A stretch of DNA of 64,000 nucleotides, from contig NZ_JSEP01000001.1 in NCBI RefSeq assembly GCF_001624695.1, forward strand, positions 1,286-65,285. Reading direction: 5' to 3'. This DNA comes from Labrenzia sp. OB1 (GTDB lineage: Bacteria; Pseudomonadota; Alphaproteobacteria; Rhizobiales; Stappiaceae). Of the stretch, positions 1 to 9,060 are shown piece after piece. The first letter of the stretch is position 1; every line of letters starts with the position of its first letter. The notes beneath the pieces are model-generated. The model saw only the letters and a program-made list of their open reading frames with translations. It had not been told where the DNA came from and searched no databases. The position numbers and the translations under genes are program-made.

Positions 1-279
1 CATCGACCGGAGGTGTAGCCGGTTCTCTCTTGGCTTCATCACCAAAAACGCCCATCGCCCCCTCAAGGAGTTGGTCTTTCCACTGCTTGATCTGGTTGGC
101 GTGCACGTCGAACTGCTGGGACAGTTCCACCAGCGTCTGCTCGCCTTTGATCGCGGCAAGCGCCACTTTCGCCTTGAAAGCCGGGCTGTGGTTCCGGCGC
201 GGTCGTCTCGTCATGATCTCTCCTGTTTCCGGCATCTAAGCCAAAGTCAGGCAGAAATTCCACTTATCCTAGCTGTTCA
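1..279 (-). mobile_element. IS3-family insertion sequence, partial (left end)
   Basis: The first bases carry the start of an IS3-family element that runs off the window. It contains the transposase OrfA start on the minus strand. The outer end is placed near 279 because the minus strand there begins TGAACAGCTAGGATAAGTGG, with the TG terminus usual for this family, and because recognisable nagA coding sequence starts a few bases later. The exact end and any target duplication cannot be verified, because the other end lies outside the window. Confidence 0.65.
2..214 (-). CDS. IS3-family transposase OrfA, partial
   Basis: OrfA is the DNA-binding (helix-turn-helix) half of an IS3-type transposase, normally joined to the DDE-containing OrfB by programmed frameshifting. 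The visible 71 codons begin MTRRPRRNHSPAFKAKVALA and continue with the stretch ELSQQFDVHANQIKQWK, the typical HTH and leucine-zipper lead-in of this group. The ATG at 212-214 is preceded by an AGGAGA ribosome-binding site. The frame is open to the window edge, so the C-terminus and OrfB are not seen. A 14-codon relic of a similar OrfA lies at 11430-11471. Confidence 0.85.
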   Translation of the reverse strand, partial: MTRRPRRNHSPAFKAKVALAAIKGEQTLVELSQQFDVHANQIKQWKDQLLEGAMGVFGDEAKREPATPPVD

Positions 280-284
280 GATTT

Positions 285-1165
285 CCCGAGCCAGCTCTAT
301 GCCCACATTCATTACAGCACCCGATCAAAACTACCGATACGCTCTGGAGGCCGCGGCCGAAGCCATGAATGAGGGTGTTCCGGGGATATTAGGTGTGCAT
401 CTGGAAGGGCCTTTTCTGTCTCCGATGCGTCCGGGGATTCATGACCCTTCCGCGATCCGGCAAATGACCGAGAGTGACCTTGAAATTCTATGCGCGCCTT
501 TTCCGGGAAAGCTCATGCTCACACTTGCCCCTGAGACGCTGCCTCCAGGTTACCTGAAAGCATTGTCTCAAGCGGGTGTCATCGTCTTCGCCGGCCATTC
601 AGCCGCTGACGAAAAAACGATATCCGAAGCAGAAGCAACGGGATTGCGTGGTGCGACCCACCTTTTCAATGCGATGTCGCAGATGGAAGTGCGAGACCCG
701 GGCGTCGTTGGGGCGGTGTTGGCCTCGGATGTGCTTTATGCCGGGATCATCCCGGACGGGCATCATGTTGCACCGGACAATTTGAAGATCACCGCGCGAT
801 GCATGCCCGAAAGACTATGTCTCGTTACCGACGCAATGTTGACGCTTGCAGGAACATTGGAACGCTTTGATCTTAACGGCTATGAAATCCAGCTGAGCAG
901 CGGACGACTGACGAACAGCGAGGGGCGCCTTGCTGGAGCGCATATCTCAATGGATGACTGCCTTTCACGCATGTGCGATGCAACCGGGATTCCTTTTGGG
1001 ACCGCCGTCAGAATGGCGACCGCCAATCCAGCGGCGGCACTACATCTTGAGGATCAACTTGGGACTGTAGCGGTTGGAATGCGTGCATCATTGACTTTGC
1101 TGGACCAGCGTTTGTGGGCGAAGGCGGTACTCGTTGACGGTGGCAAGGTGAGTGCCCCTGGTTGA
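285..1165 (+). pseudogene. nagA: N-acetylglucosamine-6-phosphate deacetylase, 5'-truncated by IS
   Basis: NagA deacetylates GlcNAc-6-phosphate to glucosamine-6-phosphate in amino-sugar catabolism. About 289 residues remain, from PTFIT through the metal-site motif HLEGPF, then FAGHSA, THLFNAM, DGHHV and the catalytic TDAM region, to a normal C-terminus. The family is about 380 residues long, so roughly the first 90 (N-terminal beta-sandwich and start of the barrel) are missing and IS3 sequence replaces them. The reading frame continues into the IS without a stop, and an in-frame ATG lies at 299, but no ribosome-binding site is seen. The surviving part has no frameshift, which suggests recent inactivation. 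No other nag gene is in the window. Confidence 0.85.
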
Positions 1166-1275
1166 CGTAACAGGAAGCTTGCGTTCATAGCAAAGCATGA
1201 ATCTGGCCGGCCGGTCGCATGGCTCTGCCAAGCACCGGGTGTATGGCGTTCCGGCTCCCCGGCGCTTGCATCGGT

Positions 1276-1929
1276 TCACCCGCACCACTTCAAAACGGGT
1301 TTCCAATTCTCCGGCGATCTCCAGTCGACTTCGCCGATCGCCCGCGCCCTGACCTGACCCGCCGGGTCGACAACAAGCGTGGTCGGCAGCACGCCGCCGA
1401 GCAGAAGGTCGCCCCCCTCCCCGATATTCTTCTTGATGAACACGGTTGTCTGCGGGATCTGCAGGCGGTAGCAGAAAAACCGGACAAACAGGATCCGCGT
1501 GTCGGTGGACACGGCAGCAAGCGTGAGCCCCGCCGCCTTGCTGCCTGCAACAATGAGCGGCAATTCACGAAGACAAGGCGAGCACCAGGGCGCCCAGAAG
1601 TGAAGCAGAACGCCTTTGGATCCGGTGAATGCCGGCACTTCCCCCCCCACTTGCAACGGTGTGAGCTGCAGATCCGGCACCGGGCGGGGGACAGTGAACG
1701 GACTGAAGCGCGCGCTCGGCGGTGCAAGCCGGTGGCCGCGGTCATCTGTTTCCGGCCAGGTGAATGCGGCCGCGGCCTCCGCGGCGCGTTTCGCGCGCAG
1801 GGACGATTGCTGCAACGGGGTTTCCCCCGCTGCCGGACGCGGCAACATCAGCCCTGCCCCGAGGCCCAACAGCACTTTCCTTCGGGTCCACCCCTCTCCC
1901 GGCGGTCTGTCGGTGGAGTGTCCTGTCAT
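1276..1929 (-). CDS. TlpA-like thioredoxin-fold protein with Tat signal
   Basis: A 217-residue exported thiol-disulfide oxidoreductase of the TlpA/redoxin type. Residues about 15-35 form a twin-arginine signal (TRRKVLLGLGAGLMLP), implying folded export to the periplasm. The thioredoxin-like domain starts near residue 85 and carries the active site WCSPC (Cys116 and Cys119) and a cis-proline region (LPTT). The start codon overlaps the stop of the upstream TPR gene by four bases, so the two are probably translated together. A natural role is reducing or shuffling disulfides in the neighbouring exported proteins, which contain a CxxC motif and cysteine-rich PAN domains. That role is inference; alternatives are cytochrome maturation or general periplasmic redox repair. 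Confidence 0.8.
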   Translation of the reverse strand: MTGHSTDRPPGEGWTRRKVLLGLGAGLMLPRPAAGETPLQQSSLRAKRAAEAAAAFTWPETDDRGHRLAPPSARFSPFTVPRPVPDLQLTPLQVGGEVPAFTGSKGVLLHFWAPWCSPCLRELPLIVAGSKAAGLTLAAVSTDTRILFVRFFCYRLQIPQTTVFIKKNIGEGGDLLLGGVLPTTLVVDPAGQVRARAIGEVDWRSPENWKPVLKWCG

Positions 1930-4187
1930 TTCTCGTCTATGACAACTTGGGAAAAGTAAAGGCTGTGCATGCCCGTTTCCCAGCCGTCCAGGATCTGTCG
2001 TTCGAGGGAGGCAACGCCCTCGCCGGTCAGGAGGTTGGCTGAAAAGATGTCACTTGCGCCAAGGCCATTGCTTTTCGAGAACACGGCCCACCAGACGCCT
2101 TCGCCATAAGCCAGCCGCGTCAGAGCATAACCGCGTTTACTCCAGGTCCTGATGGCCGTTTCCGGGAAGCTGGTGTCCGTCTCTACCTTCTGATCGCGCA
2201 GATCTGAGCCTTGTGAATTCACCATGACCCAGGAACCGTCGGCGAAAGCGAGCTCTGTGATCGCCCCCTCTTCCCTGATGCGTGACATGACCTCCGCCTT
2301 GTCGAGCGTGTCGCGCGTTACCCAGGATTGGCCGGTATAATCCCGTTCCGTGGCCACCAGCATCCAGCCGCTGTCAAAGGCGACAATCCGGTCGACGAAG
2401 TAGTTTTCGTCCCAGGCCGCCTTGATTTCATCCTTCGGAAATTCTTCGGAAAACCTGAGCCGCTGGCCTCCGAGGGCATCGTCCATGGCCATCACGACCG
2501 TCCATTTGTCGTGTCCCCAGGTCAGATCCGTTAACGAGTAGCCGGCGTTCCATTTCTCCTTGATCCAGTCACCATCCCAGTCGCCCGACCTGTAGACCTC
2601 GGTACGCCGGCCCGCGGAGCTGCGGTTGACGACAGCAAAAGTCACCTTTCGGAAGGCTTCGTAGTCACGTTCGAGAGCGTCGGACTGACCGAGCTGTCTG
2701 CCGCGTACGAAAGCCTGACGGGCATCGCGAAGACGGCCGCGCAGAGCAAGCAAAACGGCACGCTCATGGTAAGTCTTGACGATAGCGGCTGCGTCCGCGC
2801 CTGCGGCAACGGCGGCGCTGAAGTCCTCGAAAGCGCTATCGAAATCTTCCGCCCGTTCATGGAGGCGGCCCCGCATCACACGCAAGCCGGCGATGCGCTC
2901 ATCCTGGGTTTCGAGGCGCATGGCGGTCGAGAGTTCCGAGACCGCCTGCGGGATCCTGTTCGCCTTGACCAGGATGGAGGCGAGCGCCACGTGGGTCTCG
3001 CTGCGCGTCGGGTCGAGCAGGCTCGCCAACCGGTAGTCGGCAATCGCGCCTTCCAACTCCTCAAGCTTGCCGCGCGCCCTGCCTCTCGCCAGGAAATAAT
3101 CGGCCATGTCGGCGGAAAGATGGATCTGCCGGATCGCCTCGTCGAAAAGAATCCGCGCTGCGTTGGCATCGTCGTCGTCCAGCGCATTTACGCCACGCGC
3201 ATATATGTCGGCTCCGGGCAGCTCCTTTGCCACGGCCCGCGTACCGGGCGCCGCCGGGCGCAGGAAGGGGGCCAGCTGAGCGAGCTTGTTCCGTGCCTCA
3301 GCCGCGATTGCTGGCGTGCCGATATCTGACAGCGGCCTCAGCAGATCGGCGCTTTTCGCATATTCCCCGGCAAGCGCGTAGGCTGTCGCGGCGGCCAATG
3401 CACTCTCGGCATCTTCCGGAAAGTCCTCCGCGATCTTTGCGTAGAGATCCGCGGCCTCCTCAATCCGGTCGTCCTGAAAGGCCTCTTTCGCGGCGGCCGT
3501 CCGCTCGGCATAGTCGGCCGTCTCTTCACAGGCCGTCGCCGCCTGGCCGAGCAGCGCACGGGCCGCGCCGTCCTTCGCCAGCTCAAGCCCCTGAGAAAGA
3601 AAGGCATTTGCGCCTTCGCAATCACCGTCTTCCATCAGGACCGCGGCCGCCATGGCATAAGCTTCCGGCCGGTCCGGATCGATACTGCTGGCAATACGCG
3701 CTTCCGAGAATGCGCGCTCCCGGTCGCCCGTTTCCAGAAACGCACGGGCGTCCTCAAGAGCACCCTGATACTGGCGCGCTTTGCGCATTTCCGGATCGGC
3801 GTCATTGCTGATGAGCTCTTCAAGACCGCTGATCTGGGCGTCAACATCGGCTCGCCTGTCCTCGGGAAACGCCGGATGATCACGGTAGCGCAGGAACCAT
3901 TCCCGGGCCGCCGTCCAGTCTTCTTCCGTTACAAAGAGCCGGGCGAGATTATAGACCGGCCGGATCTCGTCCGGGTGATCTTTCTGGATGGCAAGATAAG
4001 CTGCAATCGCCCCTTCGGCATCGCGCGCCGTGACGATCAGCGCCGCGGCGGCGTCCATCCGTGCGGCGAAGTCATCACTGGTTTCGGCATGTGATCCGGC
4101 CGGGAAGAAAAGCAGGCTGCAGGAAAGAAGGCATGTGCGCAGCAACTGCGCCGCAGAAGACCGGGAAAGATCAATAATCATCGTCAT
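1926..4187 (-). CDS. Exported TPR protein with C-terminal DUF7477-like domain
   Basis: A 753-residue secreted or periplasmic protein of unknown function. It has a signal peptide (residues 1-34, ending SHA). Most of the chain to about residue 500 is TPR-like helical repeats with the usual A/G/Y/P spacing. The last about 210 residues are aromatic-rich repeats (units such as WNAGYSLTDLTWG, then WMLVATE and WVMVNS) resembling the DUF7477 beta-repeat module. TPRs mediate protein-protein contacts. The gene starts inside the end of the upstream coiled-coil gene (17-base overlap) and ends overlapping the TlpA-like gene, so the three form a coupled unit. An ATG two codons downstream is an alternative start. 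Confidence 0.75.
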   Translation of the reverse strand: MTMIIDLSRSSAAQLLRTCLLSCSLLFFPAGSHAETSDDFAARMDAAAALIVTARDAEGAIAAYLAIQKDHPDEIRPVYNLARLFVTEEDWTAAREWFLRYRDHPAFPEDRRADVDAQISGLEELISNDADPEMRKARQYQGALEDARAFLETGDRERAFSEARIASSIDPDRPEAYAMAAAVLMEDGDCEGANAFLSQGLELAKDGAARALLGQAATACEETADYAERTAAAKEAFQDDRIEEAADLYAKIAEDFPEDAESALAAATAYALAGEYAKSADLLRPLSDIGTPAIAAEARNKLAQLAPFLRPAAPGTRAVAKELPGADIYARGVNALDDDDANAARILFDEAIRQIHLSADMADYFLARGRARGKLEELEGAIADYRLASLLDPTRSETHVALASILVKANRIPQAVSELSTAMRLETQDERIAGLRVMRGRLHERAEDFDSAFEDFSAAVAAGADAAAIVKTYHERAVLLALRGRLRDARQAFVRGRQLGQSDALERDYEAFRKVTFAVVNRSSAGRRTEVYRSGDWDGDWIKEKWNAGYSLTDLTWGHDKWTVVMAMDDALGGQRLRFSEEFPKDEIKAAWDENYFVDRIVAFDSGWMLVATERDYTGQSWVTRDTLDKAEVMSRIREEGAITELAFADGSWVMVNSQGSDLRDQKVETDTSFPETAIRTWSKRGYALTRLAYGEGVWWAVFSKSNGLGASDIFSANLLTGEGVASLERQILDGWETGMHSLYFSQVVIDEK

Positions 4188-6360
4188 AGCGCCACTGCAG
4201 GAATGTTCGTTCGGCGGAGTTCATGAGCGTTTCGTACCGGCTCACCAGTCTTTCAAGATAGACCTTGGGCGTGCTGATGCGCCGGCCAGCAGCAAGAACC
4301 CGCTCGGCACTCTGTTCAAACACGCTCAAATCATCGAAGCTTTGCCCCGTCCTTGCCTCGTAATTGAGGCGCAGGGCCGCATCATGAGCAACATCCGCAG
4401 CGCGGGATATGACAAAGCGCTCAACACTCAAACTGTCCTTGAAGGATCTGACGGCATCGGTCACCTTGTCGGACAGCCTTGTGGACTTGCTCTTGATCAG
4501 TTCAAGCACAAGCGTTTCGCCAGCCTGATTGAGTTTCTTCCGGTAGTAGTTCTGCGCCGCCACGGTCTCTTCCGCGACCCTGGTATTGACCGTGTCCCAG
4601 AGCGAAGCCTCTTTCTCCGCCCCAACCGAAGGCGGCCCGTTACCGGTGGAAAATTCGACCAGGCTGCTTCTGGCCTTGTCGAAGATGCCTTGCTCCCCGG
4701 ACCCGGCGGTCTCTCGTTCCCTCGCGACCCCATCGCCAGGGTGAGACATGTCGCGCTGCCAGCCGGCATCGGCCGCAAATGAACTTCCGTTTCCGGCGAT
4801 ATCGTCAATCTGCTCCTGCAACGAAGCCTCTTCGACACGCCTTGTATTGGCCCGCTCCGCTTCAATACGGGCAAGTTTCTCAGCAGCCTCCCTTTGCTCT
4901 TTTTCCACGCGCTCCAAAGCCTCCTGCTCGCGCCTCAGGCGTTCCAGGATCTCGCTGTTTTGCGACACTTGCGGAACTTCAGGGGAGGTGCTGGGTTGCG
5001 ACTCTTCCTGAACCTGCGGGCTATCCGGCCGCGCCGGCTCGTTCGGTTGCGTCTCGATATTCGTCAGGGGCCGGAGAACCGTCTCGGGTTCGGCGGAGGG
5101 AGCCTCGACCCGGCTTGCGGTTGACGGTCTCGCCGTCTCCTCTGGCTGCCGTGTGTCGTCGGTGCGCGTCCAGTCGGGCCGGCTCCGAGCCACGGCCTGC
5201 CGGAACCTTGCACTGGCTGCCTGTTCCCGTGCCCGGGCCATCTGTGCCGCACGCGCCCGGCGCATCTGCTCGGTCCGCAGACTGGCGAGGAAGGCGGCTT
5301 GCGCCTCACGTCTCAAACGTTCCTTCTCCCGGGCGATTTCCGTGGCCTTCTTCCGCATTTCCAGGCGCTGCAGAAAAACGGCATGATCCACCTTCAGGCC
5401 CGCCCTGAATTCCTCAAGCTCGATATCGCGGATCTCATCACGAATTTCGTATATGTCGTCGTTGAGGGTGCGCAGATCGTCCTGCTTGGCATCAATGCTT
5501 GCCCGGTGCGCCGCCCAGGTCTCCTTGACCTGATCCTTGAGCGCGCCGATTTTCGCGCGCGTCTCGCTCTCGTGCTTTAGTTTCGCTTCAGCCATATCCG
5601 CGTCAAAGGCAGTCTGTTTGGCGCTGTAGTCGTCGTATTCCTCGTTGATCGCCTTTTGCAAGCCCGCGATCTTCTCCTTGCGGTCGTTGATCATGCGATC
5701 ACGCTTGTCCTCGCGGTCCTTCAGCTTGTTGACCAATTGCTCCAATTGCCGGTCAAACTGCTTTTTCTTCTCCGCGACATTTTTTTCGGACATGGGAATG
5801 GGCCGGCCGTTCACATTCCTCAGGTGTTGTTTGAAGCTGGTCCCGGTTTCCTTGACGATTTGCGATGCGGGGCGCTTGCACTGGCTGCAATAGAAGCCCT
5901 GGCGCAGCTCCTGGATCGCCCGGGCCCGGTAGTCCTCGAAATCGCGGATGTCGTCCTTGAGAGCGGCGATTTCGTCGTCGATTTTGGAAGTATCAGGCTG
6001 GGTTTGCTGAAGCGGCCCGAGTTCCGCCTTGAGCTTTGCAAGCTTGTCGTGATGGCGTTCGCCCTCTTCCAGAAAGCGCGCCTTGATGGCGGTGAGATCC
6101 GGCTGCGTCTTTTCCAGCTCGCGGATCGACTTCTCGAGATCGGAGGTATCCGCGTTCTGAGCGATCAGCATCCTGAGGTGTGCTTCGGCAGCAGTCTGGC
6201 GTGCATCCGTCCGCGCAAGGCGCTCACGCGCCTGTTCCGCACGGGCACGGGCCTCCGCCACGGTTCCCTGAAGATCGGCCAGGGAAGGTGTCTGTGCGAC
6301 GCCCGATGCAGAGAAGCATGCGAGAATGACGGAAAACACAATAAAAACAGGCAAGCGCAT
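4171..6360 (-). CDS. Exported coiled-coil protein with CxxC motif, unknown function
   Basis: About 729 residues. A signal peptide (MRLPVFIVFSVILACFSASG, cleaved near SGVAQ) is followed by very long charged heptad-like helices (about residues 30-380). A proline/serine/threonine-rich linker (about 390-470), another helical segment (470-520) and a helical C-terminal domain follow. A single CxxC (YCSQC, near residues 158-161) sits in the first coil and could bind metal or form a redox-active disulfide. A TTG seven codons upstream (6381) is possible, but the ATG at 6360 has a better ribosome-binding site (GGTGA). It heads the three-gene unit with the TPR and TlpA-like genes. No enzymatic motif is seen; a scaffold role is plausible. 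Confidence 0.7.
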   Translation of the reverse strand: MRLPVFIVFSVILACFSASGVAQTPSLADLQGTVAEARARAEQARERLARTDARQTAAEAHLRMLIAQNADTSDLEKSIRELEKTQPDLTAIKARFLEEGERHHDKLAKLKAELGPLQQTQPDTSKIDDEIAALKDDIRDFEDYRARAIQELRQGFYCSQCKRPASQIVKETGTSFKQHLRNVNGRPIPMSEKNVAEKKKQFDRQLEQLVNKLKDREDKRDRMINDRKEKIAGLQKAINEEYDDYSAKQTAFDADMAEAKLKHESETRAKIGALKDQVKETWAAHRASIDAKQDDLRTLNDDIYEIRDEIRDIELEEFRAGLKVDHAVFLQRLEMRKKATEIAREKERLRREAQAAFLASLRTEQMRRARAAQMARAREQAASARFRQAVARSRPDWTRTDDTRQPEETARPSTASRVEAPSAEPETVLRPLTNIETQPNEPARPDSPQVQEESQPSTSPEVPQVSQNSEILERLRREQEALERVEKEQREAAEKLARIEAERANTRRVEEASLQEQIDDIAGNGSSFAADAGWQRDMSHPGDGVARERETAGSGEQGIFDKARSSLVEFSTGNGPPSVGAEKEASLWDTVNTRVAEETVAAQNYYRKKLNQAGETLVLELIKSKSTRLSDKVTDAVRSFKDSLSVERFVISRAADVAHDAALRLNYEARTGQSFDDLSVFEQSAERVLAAGRRISTPKVYLERLVSRYETLMNSAERTFLQWRYDDDY

Positions 6361-6635
6361 CAAATCACCGGTTTTAATCAATCAGCGGCATCGGAAACGG
6401 AATTCGATCAGTATTCACACCAAGGGCACCTCACGCAAGTCATCGAGCCGCCTCGTAAGTCAAACCGGCGAAGCCAGAGACGGCATTTGCTTCCGCTGCG
6501 GCCACATCTTTCCATCAAATGTGCTCCCATGGTATGGCATTCCTGCGTATGTAGCCGGTCGATCCGGTCCGCAACGCGGTTGTGCGGCGAGATGATCTTT
6601 GCGAGGGTCCAGTGGGGCTGAAGGAAATGGGTTGG

Positions 6636-7514
6636 ATGTCTTTCTTGCAGCAAGTGCGCAGTCCTTTCGGCGGTTTCCCTCGGCTCCCGGCATTCGCAGT
6701 GGCGGTGTGCCTGTGCCTGTGCATTGCCGGACCGGCTCAATCTCAGCAATCCATGAGCAGTTCTTCCGAAGAGCCGCCTTCTGAGGAAACCGGAATGGAC
6801 GTCTTCCTGGGCGACCTGTCCAAGTCGATGGGGATTGCCGAAGAAGAGAGCACCAGTCCTGCCGCCGGTCTCGAGACGCCGGAAGATTCCGCTGGACCGG
6901 GGTCCGGATTCAATCTCGAAACCGACGGCTCTTCCGTTCGTGACATGAACATGTCCAGCGCCGGCGGGTCCATGTCCATGGAGACCGGACCGGATGCGGA
7001 CACGTTGACGAAGGAGCTTTCCATCAGCTTCACCAAGAACAAATACAAGATGTTTGTCAGCGTCGATCTTCCGGACGGCGACCTGTTCAATTACAGCGAC
7101 ATCGACCCAGACCAGTGCATCGAACTCTGCAACAAGGACAAGGCCTGCTCTGCTGTAACCTACGATCGCTGGAACCGGCATTGCTTCGCCAAGAGCTTTT
7201 CCCGCAGCAGGGGACAGCTTTATGTCCAGGCAAAATCGGACACATATGTCCTTGAGAAGGATGCCCGGAACGTTTCAGCGTCTTCCTCGTCCATAGAAAT
7301 CAAACGGCGGCGCGGCAAGGGTTTTACAGGACAACCGGATTACACCGTCTCGAACGCATCCTATGAACAGTGCAAAAGCGTCTGCCGCAAGGATGGAAAA
7401 TGCGTGGCGTTCAATCACATCCAGCACAGCAGAAGTTGCGAATTCTTCTTCCAGCCGCCGGAGTATTTCACGAAAAGCGGCTATCAGATCGGCGTGAAAC
7501 AGCAGATCCGATGA
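6636..7514 (+). CDS. Exported protein with two PAN/apple domains
   Basis: About 292 residues, divergent from the coiled-coil gene. A signal peptide with a cysteine-rich hydrophobic core (AVAVCLCLCIAGPAQS) leads into a low-complexity Ser/Glu/Met-rich region. Two cysteine-bearing PAN/apple modules follow. The first (about residues 125-200) has C..C..C..C in QCIELCNKDKACSAVTYD; the second (about 225-285) has QCKSVCRKDGKCVAFNH. PAN modules bind proteins or carbohydrates and are stabilised by disulfides, which need an oxidising compartment. An AAGGA at 6621-6625 fits the ATG at 6636; an ATG at 6627 is too close to it. The partner is unknown. The TlpA-like neighbour is a plausible disulfide partner. 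Confidence 0.75.
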   Translation: MSFLQQVRSPFGGFPRLPAFAVAVCLCLCIAGPAQSQQSMSSSSEEPPSEETGMDVFLGDLSKSMGIAEEESTSPAAGLETPEDSAGPGSGFNLETDGSSVRDMNMSSAGGSMSMETGPDADTLTKELSISFTKNKYKMFVSVDLPDGDLFNYSDIDPDQCIELCNKDKACSAVTYDRWNRHCFAKSFSRSRGQLYVQAKSDTYVLEKDARNVSASSSSIEIKRRRGKGFTGQPDYTVSNASYEQCKSVCRKDGKCVAFNHIQHSRSCEFFFQPPEYFTKSGYQIGVKQQIR

Positions 7515-7711
7515 TTTTACCGGCGCGGCACGGCAACTTCCGCCTGAGTTACACAACTGGCTCCGCTTTGCAGGCCATGACCAAAGATCAAGGGCCGGAA
7601 AGAAACGCGAAGGAATCCCGCGCTTGACCGGCCCGGATCAGGGGACTGGGTCATAGCCATAGGAAAAATTCGAACCATCGCCCCCGGGATAAAACACCTC
7701 GGCCTCCCGTT

Positions 7712-9046
7712 TCACCGCTCGCGGAACGCATGGGCTATCTGGTCGGAGATGGGTTTGATCAAGTAGCTCAGAACCGTCCGGTCGCCTGTCTTCATGAAAG
7801 TCTCTACCGGCATTCCGGGAACCAGTGTCTGCTGTCCCAGCTTGACGAGTTCGTCGTCGTCGATGATCAGCCGGGCGACGTAATAGCTGGTGCCGGTACG
7901 TTCGTCTTCATTGAGATCGGGAGAAATGGAAGACAGTCTGGCATTGAGCTCCGGTGTCGTGCGCTGGTCGAAGCTTGTGAAGCGGACCCTGGCCTCCTGC
8001 CCTGTCGCCATCTGGTCAATGTCGACGGGCCGGACCTGCGTTTCGACAATCAGCTGATCCTCACGCGGGACGATGTGCATGATCGTTTCACCGGGCGCGA
8101 TCACGCCGCCGATCGTGTGAATGGAGAGCTGGTGCACAAAGCCGTTCCGCGGGGCCAGGATTGCAACCCGTGTCAACTCGTCCTCGGCGGCAATCTTCTG
8201 CTCCTCCAGTTCGGCGATGCGCGAGCGCACTTCCTGAAGGCGCTCAAGAACCTCGGCCCGGTAGGATTCCTCGATCTGCAGGATCTGAATCCTGCGTTCG
8301 CTGATGGCTTCCCTGGTCTGTGCGATCCGGGCGATCAGATCGCCATGTTCCCCCTCCAGCCGCGCCTTTTCGCGGCGAAGCGCGCTCACCCGGCTTTTCG
8401 AAACCAGGTTCTTGTCCAACAACCCGCTGAGATCCTCCAGTTCCTCCTTGATCAACGTGATCTCAGACACCTTGGCGCTTACCTGTGCCTCGAGGCCCTC
8501 GGTTTGCTTGTTGAACTGACGGATCTGCTCTTCAAGCTGGTTCTTGCGCCCTTCCTGGGAATTCAACCGCGCCTCCAGCAAAAGCTGCTGGCTGAGTTCG
8601 ATGTCGCCAAGAACGGCTTTGCGCTCCTCAGGCCATTCGATTGTGCGAACGGCGTCCCGCTCTGCCCGAAGCCGGAATTCCTGGGCTGTCAGCTCGCTCA
8701 ACTGCCCCGTGATGATGGCGAGATTGGCGCGGGTAACCGTATCGTCCAGACTGATCAGAAGATCGCCGGCTTCCACCACATCCCCATTCTTCACGCCAAT
8801 GTTCTTCACAATGCCGCCTTCGCGGTGCTGAACTTCCTTCACGTTGCTCTCAACAACGACGGTTCCGGGGGAAACGACCGCGCCCGAAATCTCTGTCAAC
8901 GTTGCCCACCCGCCAATTCCGCAGACGATGGCAACAGCCAGAAACACGGCGAAGAGAAGATGATTGCGCACTGTTTTGCGCAACATGTCATCGGCGCTGT
9001 CGGGCTGCGCTGGTGACACCGGATCGCCGTTCTTCGGATCGGACAT
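7712..9046 (-). CDS. Type I secretion membrane-fusion protein (HlyD family)
   Basis: The periplasmic adaptor that links an inner-membrane ABC exporter to a TolC-type channel. The 444-residue protein has a short cytoplasmic N-terminus and one membrane span (about residues 29-50). A lipoyl/barrel-sandwich half (VVSPGTVVVESNVKEVQHREGG) is followed by a long alpha-helical hairpin (about 150-310) and the returning lipoyl and beta-barrel halves. The start at 9046 is supported by an AGGAGG nine bases upstream; it lies 14 bases after the ABC gene stop. No TolC homologue and no RTX-repeat substrate is visible nearby, so the cargo is unknown. Confidence 0.9.
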   Translation of the reverse strand: MSDPKNGDPVSPAQPDSADDMLRKTVRNHLLFAVFLAVAIVCGIGGWATLTEISGAVVSPGTVVVESNVKEVQHREGGIVKNIGVKNGDVVEAGDLLISLDDTVTRANLAIITGQLSELTAQEFRLRAERDAVRTIEWPEERKAVLGDIELSQQLLLEARLNSQEGRKNQLEEQIRQFNKQTEGLEAQVSAKVSEITLIKEELEDLSGLLDKNLVSKSRVSALRREKARLEGEHGDLIARIAQTREAISERRIQILQIEESYRAEVLERLQEVRSRIAELEEQKIAAEDELTRVAILAPRNGFVHQLSIHTIGGVIAPGETIMHIVPREDQLIVETQVRPVDIDQMATGQEARVRFTSFDQRTTPELNARLSSISPDLNEDERTGTSYYVARLIIDDDELVKLGQQTLVPGMPVETFMKTGDRTVLSYLIKPISDQIAHAFRER

Positions 9047-9060
9047 GGTGAACGCCTCCT

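Noticed and set aside
5656..6621. 321-codon plus-strand frame opposite the coiled-coil gene
   Set aside because: The translation is low-complexity and mirrors the heptad-rich coding strand. No ribosome-binding site or domain was seen.
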